From Actinobaculum sp. oral taxon 183 str. F0552 (lineage in GTDB: Bacteria; Actinomycetota; Actinomycetes; Actinomycetales; Actinomycetaceae), in assembly GCF_000466165.1 (NCBI RefSeq), contig NZ_KE951410.1, forward strand, positions 1-54,741: a stretch of DNA of 54,741 bases, read 5' to 3'. Below are positions 9,232 to 17,976 of this stretch, piece after piece. The position numbers were made by a program, and so were the translations under genes. Numbering within the stretch: position 1 is the stretch's first letter; each line of letters opens with the position of its first letter. The notes beneath the pieces were generated by a model, which saw only the letters and a list, made by a program, of their open reading frames with translations, was not told where the DNA came from and did no database searches.

Positions 9232-10676
9232 TGCGGTTTCCTCTGCATTCTCGTGTGGTTAGGGGGTGCGTTTTTGCGCATTCGCCGCGCCTTCGACGCC
9301 GAGCGGAGGTTTTCGTCGCGGATCGTGCGATACTCCTCCTCGGGTATGGCGGATGCGTGCGGGTCTCCGAAATCGCTCGGACGCATGCGGAAGGTTTCGG
9401 GGGAGAGCCACGCGGCCGCTGCGGAGACGGCTGTGATGGCCAGAGTCAGGCTTCCGACCACCAGGACGATGGCCGTGGACGACGTCCCGGGAGGGCACAG
9501 GGCGACGAAGACCATCGCCATCAGCGACGAGGCGGCCGTGCCGATGTTCTGCCCGATGGCCGTGCCCGTCACCCGGGTCGAGGCGGGGAAGAGCTCGGGG
9601 AAGTAGGAGGGGAAGACCGCGTTGTACCCCTGGAAGAGGGAGCCCCACATGATCAGGCTGACGGCGAGCGCCAACCAGGTGCTCCCCGTGGTCACTGCCC
9701 ACAGGTAGGCGAAGGACAGCAGCCCCGAGGTCAGCGAGCCCCAGATCATGAGGGGCCGGCGCCCGAATCGGTCGGAGAGGTTCGCCGCGAAGGGGATGAC
9801 GGCCACTGCCGCGACGTTGCCGAGGACCGGAATCCACAGGTAGTCTCTGGCCGACCAGCCGACCCCGTAGGATTCCTGAGTCGCCAGCGTCGCCCCGAAG
9901 ACGGTCGTCGTCACCGGGATGATGTTCATGAGCGCCATGAGGAAGACGCGGGCGACGGTTCCGGGAGTCGTGCGGAAGACTTCGCGGATCGTGGCGATGT
10001 CCTTCGAGTCCTTCGGCTTGGACTCGATCGTGGCCAAGCGGGCTGTGAACCCGGCCGCGGCGAGGACGGCCGACAGGAGGAAGGGCAGGCGCCATCCCCA
10101 GGCCTGGAAGTCCCTCGTCGACAGGACGGCGGACAGGGGGATGAAGATCAGCGCGGCGATGATCTGACCGAATTGGGTGCCCTGCAGGATGACGGAGGCT
10201 CGCCGGCCGCGGATGCCCACGGGGGTCTGCTCGATGATGAGAGTCGACGAGCCGGATATCTCCCCGGCTACGGCGAACCCCTGCACGAGCCGGCACGCGA
10301 CCAGCAGGATGGGCGCGGCGGCGCCGATCTGCGCGTATCCGGGCAGAAGACCCAGGATGAAGGTCGAGACGCTCATGAGGCTCATCGTCAGGATCAGCGT
10401 GAATCGCCTTCCGGCGCGGTCTCCGATCGCGCCGAGGACGAAGGCCCCTACGGGTCGGGCGACGTATCCCACGCCGTAGGTGCCGAGCGATGCGGCGATG
10501 GCCAGGGTGCGATTGTCCGCCGGGAAGAAGACGGTGGGGAAGACGAGCGCCGCCGCCTGCGTGTAGATGAAGAAGTCGTAGAACTCGAGCATCGAGCCGA
10601 GTGCGCCCGACAGCGCCGCCTTGCGCCCCGCCTCCTGGTTCGAGGACTCCCATGCGAGGCCGTCTCGTTCGGCCAT
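9228..10676 (-). CDS. MFS transporter, metabolite:H+ symporter (MHS)-type
   Basis: Twelve-helix major facilitator of the MHS group, which includes ProP and shikimate/alpha-ketoglutarate permeases. Diagnostic segments are SMLEFYDFFIYTQAAALVFP in helix 1, VGAFVLGAIGDRAGRRFTL in the first cytoplasmic loop, and VQGFAVAGEISGSSTLIIEQ around helix 4. The second-half loop reads LSDRFGRRPLMIWG. The ATG chosen is eight bases after GGAGG. A GTG nine bases upstream is also open. The hydrophilic C-terminal tail is basic (KARRMRKNAPPNHTRMQRKP). As first gene of the operon with dehydrogenase and ligase, it likely imports the organic acid that the ligase activates. Substrate not deducible. Confidence 0.85.
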   Translation of the reverse strand: MAERDGLAWESSNQEAGRKAALSGALGSMLEFYDFFIYTQAAALVFPTVFFPADNRTLAIAASLGTYGVGYVARPVGAFVLGAIGDRAGRRFTLILTMSLMSVSTFILGLLPGYAQIGAAAPILLVACRLVQGFAVAGEISGSSTLIIEQTPVGIRGRRASVILQGTQFGQIIAALIFIPLSAVLSTRDFQAWGWRLPFLLSAVLAAAGFTARLATIESKPKDSKDIATIREVFRTTPGTVARVFLMALMNIIPVTTTVFGATLATQESYGVGWSARDYLWIPVLGNVAAVAVIPFAANLSDRFGRRPLMIWGSLTSGLLSFAYLWAVTTGSTWLALAVSLIMWGSLFQGYNAVFPSYFPELFPASTRVTGTAIGQNIGTAASSLMAMVFVALCPPGTSSTAIVLVVGSLTLAITAVSAAAAWLSPETFRMRPSDFGDPHASAIPEEEYRTIRDENLRSASKARRMRKNAPPNHTRMQRKPQ

Positions 10677-10696
10677 GCGCATCACCTCCGTGGGGT

Positions 10697-10725
10697 GTCC
10701 CGGAGCGCGTCGTCCGCTCCGGGAC
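10697..10725 (-). terminator. Hairpin between the two MFS genes
   Basis: An 11-bp perfect stem (GTCCCGGAGCG and CGCTCCGGGAC) with a seven-base loop lies directly after the stop of the upstream MFS gene. No T-run follows on the minus strand, as is common in high-GC actinobacteria. It probably separates the two minus-strand transcription units. Confidence 0.6.
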
Positions 10726-10731
10726 CGTGGA

Positions 10732-11946
10732 TCAGTCGGTTGACGCGTCGGTCCGGGCTTTCTCGGAGCGGTCGACGAAGACGGCGAGGACGACGCCGAC
10801 CAGCGTGACCGCGGCGTTCAGCAGCAGGACGTTGCCCGGTGCGCTCTTGACCCATCCGGCGGCGGCCTGTTGGAAGCCGAATCCGCCCACGGCCGATGCG
10901 ATCATGACGAGCGAGGTCATGAGCCCGCGGGCCTGCGGGAAGAGGGAGTTGGCTGTGGAGGCGACCAGCTGCAGAACCCCTCCCGCCGCCGTCCATCCGA
11001 TGATGAATCCGGCGACCGGCACGATCCAGGCCTGGTGGACGAAGAAGACGGCCAGGAGGGTCACGGCCGAGATCAGCGGGTAGAAGATGATGATCTGGGT
11101 GGCTCGCACCCGCGTGAGCAGACCGGTGGAGACGAGCACGGCCACCATGGCGCCTGCGGCGTACCAGCTCTGGGTGATCGCCGGGTCCGCCATGTGGTAG
11201 GACTTGCCGAGCTCCTGGTTCGTGTTGCCCCACAGCGTGAAGGTCGTGATCGTCGTCGCCCCGAGGACCATGAGCATGATCATCGTCGAGTCGATTCGAA
11301 CTCGCGCGAGCTTGCGCCCGTCCGCTTTCCCCTTGGAGTCGTTCGGCGGGAAGGGCGCGAAGAAGAGCCCGACGACCGTGACGACCACGAGCACGGTGAA
11401 GCCGAGGTAGATGACGCGGAAGCCGCCGTCGCGGTCGGCCCCTCCCGTCCACTTCATCAGCAGGGGGAGGAGGAACTGCGCCACGAGGATGGCGAACTTG
11501 AGGAACAGATTGGCGATGTGGGCCTTCTTGGGGAAGATCTCCGAGAGCGCGGGGTAGACGGCCGGGTCGAGGAAGCCGTTGCCCAGGCCCGCGACCACGC
11601 ACATGACCGTGCCGAGGGCCGCACCGCCGACGTAGACGATTCCGACGAAGGACACCGCCAGCAGGCAGGCTCCGATGACGGCGCCCACCCGGCGCGAGAC
11701 GCGGTCGGCGATCGGGCCGGCGAAGGGATAGGCCAGAAGCCGGCCGACCATCATCCATGCGATCGCGCTGGCGACGCCTTCGGTGTTCGTGCCCCATTGG
11801 TCGGCCAGAGCGGGTTTGAACTGGGCTTGCGCGAAGAGCGAGAAGCCGAGGACGAAGTATGACAGATAGAGCAGGCCCGCGGTCGTCCAGTACTTTCGGG
11901 AGGACGCGGGCGCGGATTGGGACTGCGTGGAAGCGAGGGGAGGCAT
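10732..11946 (-). CDS. MFS transporter
   Basis: A 404-residue major facilitator with about twelve hydrophobic segments. The first half shows FAGPIADRVSRRVGAVIGAC, matching the loop 2-3 motif, and GLGNGFLDPAVYPALSEIFP. The second half shows TRVRATQIIIFYPLI and FQQAAAGWVKSAP. The pattern recalls fucose/FucP-like and TsgA-like branches more than the MHS permease next door. An RBS (GGAGAG) precedes the ATG. It lies downstream of the CoA-transferase gene on the same strand, 115 bp apart, and ends at a strong hairpin. It may exchange or import the acid or carnitine-like compound processed by the neighbouring CoA-transferase and dehydrogenase. This is inference. Confidence 0.8.
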   Translation of the reverse strand: MPPLASTQSQSAPASSRKYWTTAGLLYLSYFVLGFSLFAQAQFKPALADQWGTNTEGVASAIAWMMVGRLLAYPFAGPIADRVSRRVGAVIGACLLAVSFVGIVYVGGAALGTVMCVVAGLGNGFLDPAVYPALSEIFPKKAHIANLFLKFAILVAQFLLPLLMKWTGGADRDGGFRVIYLGFTVLVVVTVVGLFFAPFPPNDSKGKADGRKLARVRIDSTMIMLMVLGATTITTFTLWGNTNQELGKSYHMADPAITQSWYAAGAMVAVLVSTGLLTRVRATQIIIFYPLISAVTLLAVFFVHQAWIVPVAGFIIGWTAAGGVLQLVASTANSLFPQARGLMTSLVMIASAVGGFGFQQAAAGWVKSAPGNVLLLNAAVTLVGVVLAVFVDRSEKARTDASTD

Positions 11947-11967
11947 GGTTCTCTCCAGGGGGGTGGT

Positions 11968-11993
11968 CGCGCGGAACGGCGTCGAACCGCGCG
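11968..11993 (-). terminator. Possible weak hairpin downstream of the CoA-transferase gene
   Basis: CGCGCGG and CCGCGCG form a seven-base stem around a 12-base loop in the gap before the MFS gene. It could attenuate read-through, but in DNA this GC-rich such short stems are frequent by chance. Confidence 0.25.
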
Positions 11994-12061
11994 GCGTGGG
12001 TTGGTACGGTTCCTCCGCGACGGCGCCTGCGTGGGGCCGACGCGGAGGATTGCGGATCGGG

Positions 12062-13285
12062 TCAGTTCCTCGGCGCGGCGGCGATGGCGCCGCCGGAGGA
12101 GAGGATGGCCTCGATGCGTTCGGGCGGATAGCCGAGTTCGGAGAGGACGGCCTCGGTGTCCGATCCCTGGGCGCGGATCAGGCGCAGCTCGGGATCCCCC
12201 TGAGACTGGAAGCGCACGGGGTTGGTCGGGATCATCCGCTCCGCCCCCGAGGCGCAGGCGACCTTCCTCAGGACGTCGTTGGCCCAGGCTTGTTCGTCCT
12301 CGTAGACGTCGGCGGGCAGCTGACACGCCTCGATCGGCACGTCGTTGGCGCGGAAGAGGTCGAGCCAGTGCTTGCGGTCGCGCTCGGCGAAGGCCTCGTC
12401 GAGGATGTCGACGACTTCCCCGTTGAGACCCTCGGCGTTGATGTCGTCGCAGACGTTGTACCGCGTGTCGCCCACGAGGTCCTCGCGTTCGATCAGGGTC
12501 ATCACCTTGTCGAAGTCGCGGTCGTACTCGGGCGCGCACAGGGTCATGATGAGCCCGTCGCCGGCCACGTAGGTGTTGTTGAACGGGTTGATGACCTCCC
12601 GGCGGTCCTTGGGGTAGACGCTTCCGTACTGCGCGGCCACCATGGCGGTGTTGAGCATGAACACGCCGGAGTGGAAGAGGGACGTCGTCACGTAGTCGCC
12701 TTTCCCGCTCTTCTCGCGTGCCACGAGCGCGGCGAGGATGCCCGAGGCCAAAACGAAGGAGACCTGGAAGTCTCCGTAGCCGTTCGGCGGGATCATCGGA
12801 AGGCTGCCGCGGTTGACCGTGGTTCCCAGCACGCCGCCGCGGGACATGCATGCCGTCATGTCGAATCCGGCGGCGTCCTTGAGGGGGCCCTTCGCCCCGA
12901 ACCCGAGGACTTGTGCCATGACCAGGCGGGGGAACTTCTCGTGGAGGGAATCGAAGTCGTAGCCGAGCTTCTTCAGGGACTTCACGCGGGTGGACGTCAA
13001 GAAGACGTCGGCCTCCGCCAAGAGGCGGTCCATGACCTCGCGCCCGGAATCGACTCTCAGGTCGAGCGTGACGAAGCGCTTGTTCATGTTCGACATGTCG
13101 AAGCCGAGGTTCTCGTCGTCCGTGTAGGGCGTTCCGAACACCGCGCCCTGCCTGCGCCCGGGATCCCCTTTGGGGGCCTCGACTTTGACGACGTCGGCGC
13201 CCCATTCCCCGAGGATGCGGGCCACTGTGGGGGCGGCCAGGAAGGCCGTCATGTCCACGACTTTGATGCCGTTGAGGGGGTTCAT
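12062..13285 (-). CDS. Class III CoA-transferase, HadA/FldA-like (CaiB/BaiF family)
   Basis: Transfers CoA between carboxylic acids via an aspartyl-CoA intermediate. The 407 residues open with the family segment VVDMTAFLAAPTVARILGEW and GADVVKVEAP. The middle part (SRGGVLGTT, NGYGDFQVSFVLASGILAAL, GKGDYVTTSLFHSG, INPFNNTYVAGDG) resembles 2-hydroxyisocaproate CoA-transferase HadA and phenyllactate CoA-transferase FldA more than true CaiB. Asp172 in GYGDFQ is the likely nucleophile by analogy with Asp169 of CaiB. A good RBS (AAGGAG) precedes the ATG. It is paired with an acyl-CoA dehydrogenase gene 58 bp upstream. No 2-hydroxyacyl-CoA dehydratase (HadBC/FldBC) genes are seen in the window, so a transferase-plus-reductase route is more likely than a full Stickland dehydration. 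Confidence 0.85.
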   Translation of the reverse strand: MNPLNGIKVVDMTAFLAAPTVARILGEWGADVVKVEAPKGDPGRRQGAVFGTPYTDDENLGFDMSNMNKRFVTLDLRVDSGREVMDRLLAEADVFLTSTRVKSLKKLGYDFDSLHEKFPRLVMAQVLGFGAKGPLKDAAGFDMTACMSRGGVLGTTVNRGSLPMIPPNGYGDFQVSFVLASGILAALVAREKSGKGDYVTTSLFHSGVFMLNTAMVAAQYGSVYPKDRREVINPFNNTYVAGDGLIMTLCAPEYDRDFDKVMTLIEREDLVGDTRYNVCDDINAEGLNGEVVDILDEAFAERDRKHWLDLFRANDVPIEACQLPADVYEDEQAWANDVLRKVACASGAERMIPTNPVRFQSQGDPELRLIRAQGSDTEAVLSELGYPPERIEAILSSGGAIAAAPRN

Positions 13286-13310
13286 GTTTCACTGCTCCTT
13301 CGCGGTGCGG

Positions 13311-13337
13311 GCTCGGCCCCGGAATCCGGGGCCGAGC
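13311..13337 (-). terminator. Strong hairpin between dehydrogenase and CoA-transferase genes
   Basis: GCTCGGCCCCGG and CCGGGGCCGAGC form a perfect 12-bp stem with a three-base loop. It lies six bases past the dehydrogenase stop and about 26 bases before the next start. It may be a partial terminator or a processing/stability element that lowers expression of the downstream genes. Confidence 0.55.
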
Positions 13338-13343
13338 GGAATG

Positions 13344-14525
13344 TCAGGAGTTCCAGAGGTCCCCGCCCGTGGCGATGAGCCCGCGCGATGCGGTGGTGCG
13401 CTGGACGGTCGGCGGGCCTTCCTCCAGCCACATGGCGCGGCAATCGCGATAGAGCCTCTCGGCGGGCCCGTACTCGCATTCCTCGAAGTATCCGATGCCG
13501 CCGAGGATCTCCAGCATATTGTCGGAGACGACCTTGACGCCGTCGATGGACGCGAGCTTGCACAGGGAGGCCTGGGTCATCGGGTCCTCGCCGGCGTCGT
13601 AGCGCGCGGCGGTGTCGTGGATCATCGAGCGCAGCATGTAGACCCACTTGCCCGATTCGGCGATCATCGTCTGGATGGCCTGGCGGCTGACGAGCGGCTT
13701 GCCGAAGGTGACGCGGTCCTTCGCGCGCGCGATGGAGATCTCCAGCATGCGCTGAGCCATTCCCAGGTTCGAATCGGCGATGTGCACGCGGGACAGGCCC
13801 AGGGAGTACATGGCCACGTGGAGGCCCTCGCCCACTTCGCCCAGGCGGTAGGCGTCGGGGACGCGGCAGTCGGTGAAGCGCAGGCCCGCGTGGCCGGCGC
13901 CGCGGCAGCCCATCATGTGGGGCATGTCGACAATTTCGTATCCGGGGGTGTCCACGGGCACGAAGAAGGCCGTCAGCCGCTTCGACTTCTCGGCTTCGGG
14001 GTCGGTGAGAGTGATGAGGTAGGTGCCGTCGGAGCAGTCGGTGTGGGAGATCAGGGTCTTCTCTCCGTTGATCACCCAGTCGCCGCCGTCGCGCACCGCG
14101 TTGGTCTTGATATCCGCGCCGGAGCCGGCCTCCTTCTCAGTCAGCGCGAAGTTGACGTAGAGGGTCTTGTCCTGGAAGCGGGGCATCGCCCACTCCTTGA
14201 GCTCGGGCTGGGCGAAGTCGTCCATGATGCGCCAGTTCAGGCCGGCGGCGTGGTGCAGGTGCATCCGCATGCCGCCCGGACCGCGGGAGAACTCCTCCTG
14301 GACCTTCATGATCTGAAGGGTCGACATGCCCCAGCCGCCGTACTTCTCGGGAAGATAGAAGCGGTAGAGGTTGTGCTCGTTGGCGAGGTCGAAGAACTCC
14401 TGGGGGAACTTGTTCGTCACCTCGATCTCCACTTGCATCTCGTCGAAGGGACCCTGCGCGAGTTCGCGGATCTCCATGAGATAGCGCTGGAATTCTTCGT
14501 CGGACCGTGGCTTTTCGGTGGTCAT
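13344..14525 (-). CDS. Acyl-CoA dehydrogenase family protein
   Basis: Flavoprotein of 393 residues with all main family segments: FYLPEKYGGWGMSTLQIMKV, NFALTEKEAGSGADIKTNAV, WVINGEKTLISHTDCSDG, FFVPVDTPGYEIV, RVTFGKPLVSRQAIQTMIAE and ILGGIGYFEECEYGPAERLY. The end EEGPPTVQRTTASR keeps a glutamate at the catalytic-base position. The start was set at the ATG six bases after AAAGGAG. An upstream ATG at 14555 precedes that RBS and is less likely. It heads the transcription unit with the HadA/FldA-like CoA-transferase. Such pairs can reduce enoyl-CoA compounds (as CaiA does) or oxidise acyl-CoA. Which applies here is not shown. Confidence 0.88.
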   Translation of the reverse strand: MTTEKPRSDEEFQRYLMEIRELAQGPFDEMQVEIEVTNKFPQEFFDLANEHNLYRFYLPEKYGGWGMSTLQIMKVQEEFSRGPGGMRMHLHHAAGLNWRIMDDFAQPELKEWAMPRFQDKTLYVNFALTEKEAGSGADIKTNAVRDGGDWVINGEKTLISHTDCSDGTYLITLTDPEAEKSKRLTAFFVPVDTPGYEIVDMPHMMGCRGAGHAGLRFTDCRVPDAYRLGEVGEGLHVAMYSLGLSRVHIADSNLGMAQRMLEISIARAKDRVTFGKPLVSRQAIQTMIAESGKWVYMLRSMIHDTAARYDAGEDPMTQASLCKLASIDGVKVVSDNMLEILGGIGYFEECEYGPAERLYRDCRAMWLEEGPPTVQRTTASRGLIATGGDLWNS

Positions 14526-14773
14526 CTGCATCTCCTTTGATGGTGCGTCGAGCATCGGCCGCGTATGCGGAAGTACGCGGAAAGGCGGGTGTCTCGAGCC
14601 GATGCGTGCGGCTTGTCGAGAGGGGGAAGGAATTAACTCAACAGTACAAAACCTAGCGCCGCATCGCGCCGAGGCCTTAGGACGCAGGTCCTTTGCGTCG
14701 ACGCCGCCGAGGGCCGGAGCCTCCGCCCGTCGGGGCCCCTGTCGCGCTTTCCCGTCGACTAGACTCGTGGGAC
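14526..14773. promoter_or_regulatory. Divergent promoter region between acyl-CoA dehydrogenase gene and tsaD
   Basis: The gap of 248 bp includes an AT-richer patch at 14627-14665 (AATTAACTCAACAGTACAAA within it) that stands out from its GC-rich surroundings. It most likely carries the minus-strand promoter of the dehydrogenase operon. No clear palindrome was found here. The plus-strand -10 box of tsaD is at the right edge and is listed separately. Confidence 0.4.
14760..14765 (+). promoter_or_regulatory. -10 box TAGACT of a probably leaderless tsaD transcript
   Basis: TAGACT fits TANNNT and ends eight bases before the GTG start of tsaD. No Shine-Dalgarno sequence is present between them, so the mRNA probably starts at or very near the start codon. 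Confidence 0.45.
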
Positions 14774-15814
14774 GTGAGCATTACGGTTCTGGGCATCGAG
14801 ACGTCGTGTGACGAGACGGGCGTCGCCGTGGTCCGCGACGGGGAGCTCCTGGCGGACGTCACCGCGACGTCGATGGACGAATTCGCCCGCTACGGCGGGA
14901 TCATCCCCGAGATAGCCTCGCGTGCCCACCTGGAGGCCTTCGTCCCCACCCTGGACGAGGCGCTCGAACGCGCCGACGTCGCGCTGGAGGACGTCGATGC
15001 GATCGCCGTCACCGCAGGGCCCGGCCTGATCGGCTCCCTGACCGTCGGCGTGTCGGCCGCGAAGGCCCTCGCGCTCGCCGCGGGCAAGCCGCTCTACGGC
15101 GTCAACCACATCATCGGCCACCTGTGCGTGGACGAGCTCGTCGACGGGCCCTTCCCGGACCGCTTCATCGGACTCGTCGTCTCCGGAGGGCACTCGTCGA
15201 TCCTTCGCGTCGAGGACATCGCGACCGACGTCGAAGAACTGGGCGGGACCCTCGACGACGCCGCCGGCGAGGCCTTCGACAAGGTCGGACGCCTGCTCGG
15301 GCTGCCCTACCCCGGCGGCCCGCACGTCGACCGCTTGGCGAGGTCGGGCGATCGCCGGGCGATCCGGTTCCCGCGCGGGCTCTCCCAGGGCAAGGACAAG
15401 GCCCGCCACCCCTACGACTTCTCCTTCTCGGGCCTGAAGACGGCCGTCGCGCGCTACGTCGAGGGCGTGGCCGAACGCGGCGAGGATCTGAACGGGGAGG
15501 ACGTGGCCGCGAGCTTCTCCGAGGCGATCTGCGACGTCCTGACGGCCAAGGCCCTGGCCGCCTGCGAGGCGTTCGACTGCGACGCCCTGGTGATCGGCGG
15601 CGGTTTCTCCGCCAACTCGCGCCTGCGCGAGCTCGCCGCGGAGCGCGCCGCGAAGGCCGGCGTGGCCCTCAGGATCCCCCCCATCCGGTACTGCACCGAC
15701 AACGGGGCGATGATCGCCTCACTCGGCTGGGAGCTCGTGCGAAGCGGCGTCGCCCCCTCCGGCCTGGACATCACGGTCGACACCGGAATGGACTTGAACC
15801 GCGTCGTCATGTGA
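14774..15814 (+). CDS. tsaD: tRNA N6-adenosine threonylcarbamoyltransferase
   Basis: Makes the t6A37 modification of ANN-decoding tRNAs together with TsaB and TsaE, transferring the threonylcarbamoyl group. From the GTG the product has 346 residues, the usual family length. A longer frame from 14693 would add an Arg/Pro-rich tail with no family match. The ASKHA motifs are present: [16 protein letters not shown] at the N-terminus, the metal-binding [23 protein letters not shown], and the C-terminal [12 protein letters not shown] and [10 protein letters not shown]. It normally follows rimI in actinobacteria, and the rimI-like gene is at the left end of this window. Confidence 0.95.
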   Translation: MSITVLGIETSCDETGVAVVRDGELLADVTATSMDEFARYGGIIPEIASRAHLEAFVPTLDEALERADVALEDVDAIAVTAGPGLIGSLTVGVSAAKALALAAGKPLYGVNHIIGHLCVDELVDGPFPDRFIGLVVSGGHSSILRVEDIATDVEELGGTLDDAAGEAFDKVGRLLGLPYPGGPHVDRLARSGDRRAIRFPRGLSQGKDKARHPYDFSFSGLKTAVARYVEGVAERGEDLNGEDVAASFSEAICDVLTAKALAACEAFDCDALVIGGGFSANSRLRELAAERAAKAGVALRIPPIRYCTDNGAMIASLGWELVRSGVAPSGLDITVDTGMDLNRVVM

Positions 15815-15886
15815 CGCCCGTGCGCCAGGCGGCCGGCCCGTCGGCAGACGCGGCTCGATTGCGCGATCGCCGCTTCGTCACGGTGC

Positions 15887-17110
15887 TCAGGCCCGTCGCG
15901 GCGGGCCGTTCGGGGCGTCGACTCGCCGCGCGACGATCGCCCTGCCGCGGCCCAGGACCGGCGAGAACACGACGACGCCGGGATCCCCGCCGCGGCGCGA
16001 GAGCTTCTTCGCCATCGCCGCGACGTCGACCTCCGTTCCGCGTTTCTTGACCTCCACTCGCCCGATCCCTCGCGCGGCCAAGGCCCGCTTGATCCGCTTG
16101 ACCTCCGGGATGAGGACGTCGAGGACCTCGAAGGCCGAACAATGCGGCGGCGTCGCCTCGCCCGACAGGTAGGCGACGCCGCCGGAGACGGGCGCCACGC
16201 CGTAGCGCTCGCACAGTCTGGCGATTCCGCCCGAGCGGATGACGGCGGGGTCCGGCTCCAGGAGGATCGGGCCGATCTCGCGCGGCTTGACGAAGGAGAC
16301 CGGCTCGTCCGCCGCGCTGGCGCCGGAGTCGAACGCCTCGCCGTCGACCACCGCCGCCCTTCCCGCGCCCACGCCGAGCCAGACGACCGCCTCGAGCAGC
16401 TGGCCGGCCTCGCTGACCCATTCGACGAGGGCGCCGGCTGGGAGCGCGTCGTGCGCAATGCCCGGCGCCGCCTTGATCCCCGCCACGGGGAAGCCCCCGG
16501 CTATGCTCAGGGCGCGGGACAGCGGCGGGGCCCAGCCCTCCGGGGAGGCTATCCGGCGGCCGTCCCCGGTCCGCCTGGACGGATCGAGCCATATCCCGTC
16601 CGCCTCGGGGAGCCGGGTCGCCAGGCCGTCCACGCAGACGACCGCCGCCCGGGGCGCGTTCGCCGCGGCGTAGAGGGCGGCGACGGGGTCGACTTCGATC
16701 GCCGTCACGTCCAGGCCCGCGAGGCAGAAGGCGAGCGAGTTCGCGCCGACTCCGCAGCCGAAATCCACGATCCGCCTCGCGCCCGCGGCGAGGAAGCGCT
16801 CCGCGTGCAGGGCGCCCACGCTCAGCCGCGTGGCCTGTTCGTAGCCGGCGGCGGTGAAGAACATCGAGCCCGCGCGCTCGCCGAATGTGGCCGTGGCCCG
16901 GGTTCGCAGCCGCGACAGAGTGAGCGCGGCGGCCGTTCGATCCGCGTCGAGCCCCTCCGCGCGCAGCCTCGCCGCGAGAGCGAGAGCCTCTTCGCGGCGG
17001 TACCGGGGAAGCGCGTCGACGACGGCCCGCCCGCCGGCGCCGATCAGCCAGCGCGCGACGGCGAGCTCCCTCGACTCGGCGTCGAAGCCCGGGGAATCGG
17101 CGGTGTCCAT
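15887..17110 (-). CDS. Class I SAM-dependent methyltransferase with THUMP-like C-terminal domain
   Basis: Probable RNA or small-molecule methyltransferase conserved in actinobacteria. The SAM-binding motif I reads [20 protein letters not shown], followed by [34 protein letters not shown] segment stands at the place of the catalytic-loop motif. The C-terminal part ([30 protein letters not shown]) matches the THUMP-like fold found at the end of this family. The ATG at 17110 gives 407 residues. An in-frame GTG at 17143 would add eleven. No strong RBS marks either start. It is divergent from groES and convergent with tsaD. The substrate is unknown. Confidence 0.8.
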   Translation of the reverse strand: MDTADSPGFDAESRELAVARWLIGAGGRAVVDALPRYRREEALALAARLRAEGLDADRTAAALTLSRLRTRATATFGERAGSMFFTAAGYEQATRLSVGALHAERFLAAGARRIVDFGCGVGANSLAFCLAGLDVTAIEVDPVAALYAAANAPRAAVVCVDGLATRLPEADGIWLDPSRRTGDGRRIASPEGWAPPLSRALSIAGGFPVAGIKAAPGIAHDALPAGALVEWVSEAGQLLEAVVWLGVGAGRAAVVDGEAFDSGASAADEPVSFVKPREIGPILLEPDPAVIRSGGIARLCERYGVAPVSGGVAYLSGEATPPHCSAFEVLDVLIPEVKRIKRALAARGIGRVEVKKRGTEVDVAAMAKKLSRRGGDPGVVVFSPVLGRGRAIVARRVDAPNGPPRRA

Positions 17111-17158
17111 GCACCAAGTCTCACACGACTCGCCGTCCGTCACGCCCTCAGCGTAGAG

Positions 17159-17185
17159 CTGGCACTCGAACCCTGCGAGTGCTAA
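17159..17185. promoter_or_regulatory. CIRCE element (HrcA operator)
   Basis: The right arm GAGTGCTAA is a perfect CIRCE half-site. The left arm CTGGCACTC matches seven of nine positions of TTAGCACTC, and the spacer is exactly nine bases. HrcA binds such inverted repeats to repress groES and groEL, with release on heat shock. A TAATCT (17183-17188) overlapping the right arm could be the -10 box of groES, so HrcA binding would block RNA polymerase. The site lies 119 bp before the groES start. Confidence 0.9.
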
Positions 17186-17304
17186 TCTCTTGTCAGACGC
17201 AGCGAAAGCTGCGCGTGCCCGGTTCGGGCCCGGCCCCCGCGACGGCGGGTCCCGCGGCCAGGCGTTCCATCACTACAGCACGAGTTGAAGAAGGGGGATC
17301 CGCA

Positions 17305-17601
17305 GTGTCGGTCTCCATCAAGCCGCTTGAGGATCGCATCGTGATCCAGCAGCTGGAAGCAGAAACCACGACGGCCTCCGGCCTTGTCCTGCCGGACACC
17401 GCGAAGGAGAAGCCGCAGGAGGGCAAGGTGCTCGCCGTCGGTCCGGGCCGCGTTGACGACAACGGCAGCCGCGTCCCGGTCGACGTCAAGGTCGGCGACG
17501 TCGTCATCTACTCCAAGTACGGCGGCACCGAGATCAAGTACGGGGCGGACGAGTACATTATCCTGTCCTCGCGCGACGTTCTCGCGGTCGTCGAGAAGTG
17601 A
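17305..17601 (+). CDS. groES: Co-chaperonin GroES (Hsp10)
   Basis: Lid of the GroEL chaperonin. The protein has 98 residues from the GTG, starting [14 protein letters not shown], with an RBS (AAGGGGG) seven bases upstream. A longer open frame from 17179 is leader sequence. The mobile loop that contacts GroEL is visible ([20 protein letters not shown]), followed by VLAVGPGR and [19 protein letters not shown]. Regulation by HrcA is indicated by the CIRCE upstream. No groEL follows: a strong terminator and the moaC gene on the other strand come next. The GroEL partner must therefore be encoded elsewhere in the genome. Confidence 0.96.
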   Translation: MSVSIKPLEDRIVIQQLEAETTTASGLVLPDTAKEKPQEGKVLAVGPGRVDDNGSRVPVDVKVGDVVIYSKYGGTEIKYGADEYIILSSRDVLAVVEK

Positions 17602-17634
17602 CGGCGAGGTAAAGCGACCCGCCGGAGTACGCGG

Positions 17635-17671
17635 AGAGGGGCGGCGTCCCACGATGGGACGCCGCCCCTCT
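17635..17671. terminator. Terminator hairpin after groES
   Basis: A perfect 17-bp stem (AGAGGGGCGGCGTCCCA and its complement) closes on a three-base loop 33 bp after the groES stop. It has no long T-run, but its stability and position make it a convincing terminator. It can also act on transcripts from the moaC side. Confidence 0.85.
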
Positions 17672-17976
17672 TCCCGCATGCGCGGCCCGGCCCCGAGGGC
17701 TGCTCTCGCCACCCCGCTGGAGGGCGGTGTCATGGCTGACGCGGCCCTGGGCTGCTCACGGCCCCTCTTCGCACAAGCCCCCCCTTCTCTTCGCACAAGG
17801 TCCGGTCCGCATTGCCGGCCGGGTTCGCGCGTCCCGTGCCCGCATCGCGCGAGGTCCGCACCGGAGGCCTGCGTCCGTGTCTCCCACGCTCGGAGCCCAG
17901 CCTGCGCGGGCGCGCGTCGTTCCAGACAGCCCTCCCTGTGCGCCGCCTTCGGCGTCCGCATGCCGGGCGGTGCGGG
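17672..17976. other. Non-coding gap between groES terminator and moaC
   Basis: About 305 bp without a convincing gene on either strand. It contains a 13-base direct repeat, CTCTTCGCACAAG, at 17765-17777 and 17787-17799, and pyrimidine-rich stretches. I see no hairpin of terminator quality beyond the one at 17635-17671, and no RNA gene. In other actinobacteria groEL would begin about here, so this may be the scar of its loss or displacement. Confidence 0.4.

Noticed and set aside
17765-17799. Two copies of CTCTTCGCACAAG as a CRISPR or iteron array
   Set aside because: There are only two copies, with a nine-base spacer and no further units. Probably a chance or slippage repeat.
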